The notes below the pieces were generated by a model. It ran no database searches, was not told where the DNA came from, and worked only from the letters and a program-made list of their open reading frames with translations. The translations under genes and the position numbers were made by a program. DNA of 45,662 nucleotides, taken from Nonomuraea deserti. GTDB lineage: Bacteria; Actinomycetota; Actinomycetes; Streptosporangiales; Streptosporangiaceae. Shown one piece after another: positions 41,399 through 45,662 of this stretch (position 1 is its first letter; each line of letters starts with the position of its first letter). The stretch spans positions 1-45,662 of the forward strand of contig NZ_SMKO01000063.1 in assembly GCF_004348685.1 (NCBI RefSeq), read 5' to 3'.

Positions 41399-42286
41399 TC
41401 AGCGGTAGCCCCAGGCCTTGGCGTACTCGGCGAGCCCGGGTGGGAGCGCGGCGGTGTCGTCGAAGGTGCGGGCGGGCTGGATCCGTCCGGACTTGATGGT
41501 GTCGCTGCGGTCGCCCAGGTTGGGCACGAACCGGCCCTGGTCGTGCTTGCTGTACTCGAGCATCTCCGGCTCCCACGCCACGCCCAGATATTCACAGACC
41601 TCGCGGGTGACCCGTTCCGGCTCGGCGGTCAGCTCTTCGTAGCGCAGTGTGAGACCGTCGAGGGTGCGGCGGGCCTGTTCCAGGGGCTTGAAGTATTTCA
41701 GCGCGTTCGCCTCCAGCGCTTCGCGGGTGGAGGTGTTGGTCCTGCGGTTCTCCAGCGAGGACACCACGCCCTCCGGATGGCGCAGCAGGAAGAGGAACTT
41801 CGCCTTCGGCCAGGCGTAGTGCAGCCGCTCCCAGATGAAGACGTTGCCCGGGGTCTTGTCGACGATGATCTCCTTGCCGCTGCGCTCCAGTTCCAGGCGC
41901 AGGATGCGGTCCCACAGCGCGTGCTCGAGCTCCACCTTGTCCAGACCGAGCTCCTGCATGGACTGCTCGGAGAAGTCAGGGGTCAGGTGGACCTCGACGG
42001 TGCGCAGGTGCAGCTCGTGCGGGGCGCGGATGCGGGAGTGGCTGTTGAGCAGCATGCGCAGCAGGGTGGAGCCGGAGCGCACCGAGGCGATCACGAAGAC
42101 CGGGGAGTCCACCTGCCGCGGCAGGATCGGGATGGAGTAGTCGACGACATGCGTGCGCTTCGGGGGACGCGGGCGGGAGGCCTTGAGCAGCGGGCTCGGC
42201 TCTGGCGCCGACAGCTGGCGCGGTGGGCGCAGCGCCTCGTTCAGCAGCCGAATTCTTCGCTTGATGCCGGTTCTCACAACGCCCAT
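41399..42286 (-). CDS. Sulfotransferase family protein
   Basis: This 295-residue protein carries the PAPS-binding 5'-phosphosulfate loop (VIASVRSGSTLLRMLL) near residue 69 and the 3'-phosphate region (FLFLLRHPEGVVSSLE) near residue 167. It transfers sulfate from PAPS to an unknown acceptor; relatives sulfate lipids, sugars or natural products. The ATG at 42286 (MGVVRTGIKRR) is chosen. The open frame extends to 42427, but that part crosses two palindromes and lacks similarity to the family. Confidence 0.82.
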   Translation of the reverse strand: MGVVRTGIKRRIRLLNEALRPPRQLSAPEPSPLLKASRPRPPKRTHVVDYSIPILPRQVDSPVFVIASVRSGSTLLRMLLNSHSRIRAPHELHLRTVEVHLTPDFSEQSMQELGLDKVELEHALWDRILRLELERSGKEIIVDKTPGNVFIWERLHYAWPKAKFLFLLRHPEGVVSSLENRRTNTSTREALEANALKYFKPLEQARRTLDGLTLRYEELTAEPERVTREVCEYLGVAWEPEMLEYSKHDQGRFVPNLGDRSDTIKSGRIQPARTFDDTAALPPGLAEYAKAWGYR

Positions 42287-42305
42287 GCGCGCCTGCAGCC
42301 CTTTC

Positions 42306-42339
42306 GTTACCGCGCGTAACCACATTCCCCTCGGGAATG
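42306..42339. promoter_or_regulatory. Two palindromes upstream of the sulfotransferase gene
   Basis: GTTAC-CGCGC-GTAAC (42306-42320) and CATTCCC-CTC-GGGAATG (42323-42339) are both perfect palindromes directly before the start. A weaker relative, GTTAC-N7-GTAAT, is at 42509-42525 before the divergent SnoaL-like gene. They are probable binding sites for an unknown regulator of both genes. Confidence 0.45.
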
Positions 42340-42560
42340 GGCAGCCGAAACCTGGGGTAACGGCCGCCGTAGTCGGACAAAAGTAACGTAAGGGGCTGGG
42401 GCCGAGAAGGCGTTGGCGCAGGTTCACAGCGCATTCTCAGGGACGGGACGGCGGCGAGCAGTCCAGCGGGCGATCGGGTGGTTGTCCTGGCGCCGCCCAT
42501 GGCTGACGGTTACCTCGCGGGTAATCGACGGGCCCACCCGCGCCGGGCAGGCTGTGCGGC

Positions 42561-42989
42561 ATGACGTACGAGATGGAGAACACCCGTGACGTCGTGCGGG
42601 AACTGCTGCGGCGCATCGCCGGGGGCGACCACGACGGCGCGGCCGGGATGTTCGCCGAGCAGATCGACTGGCGGCTCAGCTGGCCCGCGGAAGGACATCC
42701 CGAGGTGCCCTGGATCCGGCCGCGATCGACCAGGGCCGAGGTGGCGGACCACTTCCGCGCGCTGAACGCCCACCACGTGCCCGAGCTGAACGGCACGTCG
42801 GTCACCCGGATCCTGGTCGACGGGGCGGACGCCGTGGTGCTCGGGGAGATCGTGCAGACCGTGCGGGGAGGCGGGGCCGCGTACAGGTCGCCGTTCGCGC
42901 TGCACCTCACCGTCGAGGACGGCCTCATCACCCGCTACCACATCTTCGAGGACAGCCTCACGGTCGCCCGTGCCCTGGGCGCCGCCTGA
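42561..42989 (+). CDS. SnoaL/NTF2-like protein
   Basis: This 142-residue protein is a single NTF2-like domain: VVRELLRRIAGGDHDGAAGMFAEQIDWRLSWP, VADHFRALNAHHVPELNG, VLGEIVQTVRGGGAAYRSPFALHLTVEDGLITRYHIFEDSLTVARAL. The pocket type is shared with ketosteroid-isomerase-like proteins, but the substrate is unknown. It is divergent from the sulfotransferase gene across 274 bases that hold related palindromes. Confidence 0.85.
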   Translation: MTYEMENTRDVVRELLRRIAGGDHDGAAGMFAEQIDWRLSWPAEGHPEVPWIRPRSTRAEVADHFRALNAHHVPELNGTSVTRILVDGADAVVLGEIVQTVRGGGAAYRSPFALHLTVEDGLITRYHIFEDSLTVARALGAA

Positions 42990-42991
42990 CC

Positions 42992-43019
42992 GCCGCGAGC
43001 CCGCTCACGGGATCGCGGC
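42992..43019. terminator. Strong hairpin between convergent genes
   Basis: GCCGCGA-g-CCCG-CTCA-CGGG-a-TCGCGGC forms an eleven-base-pair stem with one mismatch and a four-base loop, two bases after the SnoaL-like stop and 16 before the DUF4832 stop. It is a likely two-way terminator. Confidence 0.65.
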
Positions 43020-43034
43020 CGGTCGCGGCGGGTG

Positions 43035-44396
43035 TCAGGTCACGGTCACGGTGTGCAGGAGTGCGTTCAGGCCGGTGCCGGGCTCCCAGGTGCCCTCGTT
43101 GGCGAGCCTGATGGAGTATTCCGGGCGGTCGGGCAGCTTCGGGTCGGGCAGGTCGAGCAGGAGCGCGTAGTGACCCGCGGGGAGTGACCTGGGCAGGCGG
43201 ACCCTCTCCCTGACCGTGGTCGTCTCGCCGGCCTGCCACGTGCGCGGGTCGGTGGCGAGCGGGAAGCGGTGCACGGCCGAGGTCGCGGTGTCGCGCAGCA
43301 CCAGTGCCGCGTCGCGCGGATTGACGGGGGAGGCGTAGCCGTCGTTCCTGACGGTGAAGGTGACCGGGAGCGCGCCGCCCCGGGCGGCCCTGTCCGGGTA
43401 CGCGCCGGTCTGCAGGGCGAAGCGGTAGCCGAGGCGGCGGGAGATCTCGTCCAGGCAGCCGCCCGCCTCCCAGCCGCCGAGCACGCCGGGGTGGTAGTCG
43501 GTGTTGAGGTACGAGTAGTGGAAGCCGGACAGCTCCTCCTTGGCCGTGGGGCAGTCGGAGCGCGGCGGGTTGGGGTTGCAGGTCTCACCGCCCATCACCA
43601 CGAAGGCGGTCTCGGCCTGCAGATACGGATATTCGACTGCCGGGTTCTCGTACGTGCCGTAGTCGTCCGGGCTGGCCAGGAAGCAGTCGTTGTGGTGGCC
43701 CAGCCGCGCCGGCGCCGAACCGTCATGGGCCTGGCCGGGCGGCAGCGGGCTGCCGGTGTACATCGTGCGCTTGAACTTGGGCGTACGCAGCTGCGTCATC
43801 CGCGACGACGGCAGCACGGCGAGGATCTTGTCGACCACGGCCTTCCTGCCGGCCCAGTCGGCGGCGGTCACCACGCCCTGGTCGCCGAAGTTCTTCGTGT
43901 AGTACCACTCGCCCCAGGCGCCGATGAAGCCGGCCTGCATGAGGTAGATGACGTCCTCGTTGGCGCGCAGGTAGGGGGCGAGCTGGTCGAGGTGGGCCAG
44001 CACGCGGTCCTTGGTCGCGTCGTCGCCGTCGGTGGAGGTGGTGTAGGCGAAGCGCAGGACCGCCTTGAGCCCGGCCTCGCGTACGGTGTCGAGCTGCCGT
44101 TGCAGGTGGGCCAGCGCGGCCGCGCCGATCGGGCCCGTCTTGAACTCGGCCAGGTAGAACACGCACATCACCAGCGAGATGTGGTCGCCGGTGCGGTAAC
44201 TCCGCAGGGTGGCGGGGGAGAAGGTCTCCTTGTCGCAGTCTCCGCTGTGGTGGTAGAGGCCGCGCTCGGGGTTGGGGAAGCCGGCGCTGGTCTGGGCGTA
44301 GGTGACCGAGCGGCTGTTGGCGGCCGAGGCGGGGGCGGGTGCGACGGCTAACGGCGCGCACAGGAGAACGAGAAGGGCGAGGACGCGTTTCACCAT
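43035..44396 (-). CDS. Secreted DUF4874/DUF4832 domain protein
   Basis: This 453-residue protein has a clear signal peptide (MVKRVLALLVLLCAPLAV, cleavage after PASA). A DUF4874 glycosidase-like barrel follows (SAGFPNPERGLYHHSGDCD, LVMCVFYLAEFKTG, LKAVLRFAYTT, YLMQAGFIGAWGEWYYT), then a DUF4832 beta domain. The barrel resembles glycoside hydrolases and the WGEWYY stretch could be part of an active site, but no activity is established for the family. It acts outside the cell. Confidence 0.88.
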   Translation of the reverse strand: MVKRVLALLVLLCAPLAVAPAPASAANSRSVTYAQTSAGFPNPERGLYHHSGDCDKETFSPATLRSYRTGDHISLVMCVFYLAEFKTGPIGAAALAHLQRQLDTVREAGLKAVLRFAYTTSTDGDDATKDRVLAHLDQLAPYLRANEDVIYLMQAGFIGAWGEWYYTKNFGDQGVVTAADWAGRKAVVDKILAVLPSSRMTQLRTPKFKRTMYTGSPLPPGQAHDGSAPARLGHHNDCFLASPDDYGTYENPAVEYPYLQAETAFVVMGGETCNPNPPRSDCPTAKEELSGFHYSYLNTDYHPGVLGGWEAGGCLDEISRRLGYRFALQTGAYPDRAARGGALPVTFTVRNDGYASPVNPRDAALVLRDTATSAVHRFPLATDPRTWQAGETTTVRERVRLPRSLPAGHYALLLDLPDPKLPDRPEYSIRLANEGTWEPGTGLNALLHTVTVT

Positions 44397-44439
44397 GGTG
44401 GTCGGCTCCTAGGCCGGAGGGTCGGGGGGCCTCGTGATT

Positions 44440-44468
44440 AATGATGGAGTCCATGAAAATAACGTCAA
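44440..44468 (-). promoter_or_regulatory. Possible promoter and operator of the DUF4832 gene
   Basis: On the - strand TTGACG (44468-44463) is followed after 17 bases by ATCATT as a weak -10. The spacer contains the palindrome ATGGA-G-TCCAT (44444-44454), a usual place for a repressor site. The stretch is AT-rich against its surroundings. Confidence 0.4.
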
Positions 44469-44715
44469 GCCCTGAAAGTATCAAGAGTTGCTACCAGCGC
44501 TCGCCTGGCGGGTCGCTATCCCGATAATCATGCATTCCCTGATAACGAAGGTGCCCGGTGCGCGGGCAGCGCGGCATCACGATCCACGCCGGGCGGGGCC
44601 CGCCCGCAGCGCCTCCCGTGCGCACGGGAAAGCGGTCCTCGAAGCGGTGGCCGGGCCGGTGGGACGGCGTCCCCGGGCCGCCCCGGCCACGGTCCGATCG
44701 GGCATGCTGGGCCGC
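44469..44715. other. Non-coding divergent region
   Basis: No gene seen between the DUF4832 promoter and the kinase gene. The part 44515-44550 is AT-richer and holds a loose palindrome (CGATAATCATGCATTCCCTGATAACG-like arms TAATCA and TGATAA); the rest is GC-rich without clear signals. Confidence 0.4.
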
Positions 44716-45444
44716 ATGTCCGAAACACACCTACCCGGCGGCTTCGTGAACGCCGTCGTCCGGGTCGGCGACACCGTCCGCCGCCCGCCCGCGCGACGGG
44801 CCGCGTACGTACACGAACTGCTGCTCCTGCTGGAGCGCGGCGGATGGCCAGGCGCGCCGAGGTTCCTGGGGACGGACGAGCGCGGTCGCGAGATCCTCAG
44901 CTTCGTGGACGGCCACGTGGCCTGGGAGGACGTCCAGCCCGACGGCGTCACCTCCGACGAGAGCCTGGCCCGGGTGGCGGAGCTCGTACGCGCGTTCCAC
45001 GACCTGACCGCGGGCACACCCCTGGCCGGCGACGAGGAGGTCGTCTGCCACAACGACCTGTCCCCGAAGAACACCGTCTACCGCGACGAGGGCGCGGGCC
45101 TGCGGCCGGTGGCGTTCATCGACTGGGACATCGCGGCACCGGGACGGCGGATCCACGACGTGGCGCACGTCTGCTGGCAGTACCTCGGGCTCGGCCCCGC
45201 AGCCGTCGACGCCGGCAGGCGGATCCGGCTGATCTGCGACGCGTACGGGCTGCGTGAGCGGGGCGGCGTGGTGGAGGCGGTCCTGTGGTGGCAGGACCGC
45301 TGCGCGCGCGGCATCGAGACGGACGCGGCCGCCGGGATGCCGCACGCGATCAGACTGCGTGACGACGGGGTGGTGGCCCAGATCCGCGCCTGCCACGACT
45401 GGGTCGCCGAGCACCGGCACGAGCTGGAACGCCCGCTGCGCTGA
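44716..45444 (+). CDS. APH-family phosphotransferase (aminoglycoside/choline kinase-like)
   Basis: This 242-residue protein has the kinase-like fold of the APH family: the catalytic loop VVCHNDLSPKNTVYRD (HxD-x4-N) near residue 112 and the metal Asp in VAFIDWDIAAPGRRIHDVAHVCWQY (DFG-like IDWD). The N-terminal part lacks a clear phosphate loop but has the usual strand pattern. Start at ATG 44716 (MSETHLPGGFVN); another ATG 12 bases upstream is possible. Substrate unknown; resistance cannot be concluded. Confidence 0.85.
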   Translation: MSETHLPGGFVNAVVRVGDTVRRPPARRAAYVHELLLLLERGGWPGAPRFLGTDERGREILSFVDGHVAWEDVQPDGVTSDESLARVAELVRAFHDLTAGTPLAGDEEVVCHNDLSPKNTVYRDEGAGLRPVAFIDWDIAAPGRRIHDVAHVCWQYLGLGPAAVDAGRRIRLICDAYGLRERGGVVEAVLWWQDRCARGIETDAAAGMPHAIRLRDDGVVAQIRACHDWVAEHRHELERPLR

Positions 45445-45452
45445 CCACCGTC

Positions 45453-45466
45453 CCCCTAACGAGGGG
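45453..45466. terminator. Short hairpin between convergent genes at the right end
   Basis: CCCC-TAACGA-GGGG lies eight bases after the kinase stop and overlaps the stop of the gene on the other strand. Short stem; weak evidence. Confidence 0.3.
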
Positions 45467-45662
45467 CGTCCGGGTTCGGGTCGCCCAACGTGTGCGGCAC
45501 CGGCTCTCCCTCCGAGAACAACCAGGAGTCTTCGGAGGCGTGCGGGGCGCCGGAGCCGGAGTCGTGGGGGGTCGCGGGTTCCGGGGTGTTCGAGGTGGCG
45601 GGTCCCCAGGTCTGCGGGGTCGCGGGCTCTGCGGTGTGGATGGCAGGGCCGGAGTCCTGAGG
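45456..45662 (-). CDS. Pro/Thr-rich protein, C-terminal part only
   Basis: An open frame on the - strand enters at the window end and stops at 45456. Its 68 residues are rich in Pro, Thr, Ala, His and Ser (HTAEPATPQTWGPATSNTPE) and end in DSWLFSEGEPVPHTLGDPNP. It has codon use like neighbouring genes. It looks like the disordered tail of a larger protein; no family can be named. Confidence 0.55.
   Translation of the reverse strand, partial: PQDSGPAIHTAEPATPQTWGPATSNTPEPATPHDSGSGAPHASEDSWLFSEGEPVPHTLGDPNPDAPR

Noticed and set aside
42287..42427. N-terminal extension of the sulfotransferase by 47 codons
   Set aside because: It crosses two perfect palindromes and adds residues foreign to the family.
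44716..45444. Aminoglycoside resistance gene
   Set aside because: Only general APH kinase motifs are visible; no feature of a known resistance enzyme can be shown.

Overview
The window looks like chromosome of a high-GC actinomycete. Evidence is the very high GC at third codon positions, frequent GTG starts, tight ATGA/GTGA gene overlaps, an actinobacterial single-chain glycyl-tRNA synthetase, and a HtrA-like protease beside an MprAB-like two-component system. A Streptosporangiales-type host (for example Nonomuraea) would fit, but that is an impression and not a measured result.

Region 1 (1-9247, + strand) starts inside a moeA-like gene. It continues with a five-to-six-gene operon: a ThDP enzyme of the oxalyl-CoA decarboxylase / 2-hydroxyacyl-CoA lyase group, a very clear formyl-CoA:oxalate CoA-transferase (frc), a fused NDP-forming acyl-CoA synthetase, an Nramp-fold transporter without the usual metal motifs, a small membrane protein and a TerC/Alx protein. 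Region 3 (17.76-27.6 kb) holds a small unknown gene, an FCD-type GntR regulator and an OFA-family (oxalate/formate type) transporter on the - strand. A divergent + strand operon follows: sucC-like, sucD-like, hyi, glxR, gcl and an aldehyde dehydrogenase. Together these arms describe uptake of oxalate or a related C2 acid, activation to oxalyl-CoA, and two fates: decarboxylation through formyl-CoA, or reduction to glyoxylate and assimilation through tartronate semialdehyde to glycerate. Both arms carry the same operator-like element (ATAC-N-GTAT), found upstream of the ThDP gene, the gntR gene, the transporter and sucC. They therefore look like one regulon.

Region 2 (about 9.35-17.75 kb) separates the arms and has a different character, with visibly lower GC and unrelated genes: SDR, TetR, a PRISE-type enone reductase, an HSL-type esterase, an MHS-type transporter, a cupin, LysR and a frameshifted SGNH hydrolase. 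An imperfect direct repeat lies at its two edges. The right copy is the 3' end of the small gene at 17762-17944, and the left copy is a detached tail (residues like DVxKSPR-stop) directly after the SDR gene. This is the geometry of an island inserted at the 3' end of a gene, here splitting the oxalate cluster. Three TetR-type palindromes (TAWYGG-N10-CCGTTA) inside the block lie upstream of the tetR and SGNH genes.

Region 4 (27.6-45.66 kb) is ordinary actinobacterial chromosome. It contains a small membrane protein, an ABM-domain protein, glyS, a MoxR-DUF58-VWA-protease-response regulator-histidine kinase envelope-stress operon, pyruvate phosphate dikinase with an elaborate palindromic promoter region, a truncated PCMT-like methyltransferase, two SnoaL-like proteins, a small membrane protein, a GNAT acetyltransferase, a sulfotransferase, a secreted DUF4874/DUF4832 protein, an APH-family kinase and the tail of a Pro/Thr-rich protein cut by the window end. 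A decayed IS200/IS605 tnpB-end relic with typical hairpins sits between glxR and gcl. I saw no tRNA, rRNA or CRISPR array.
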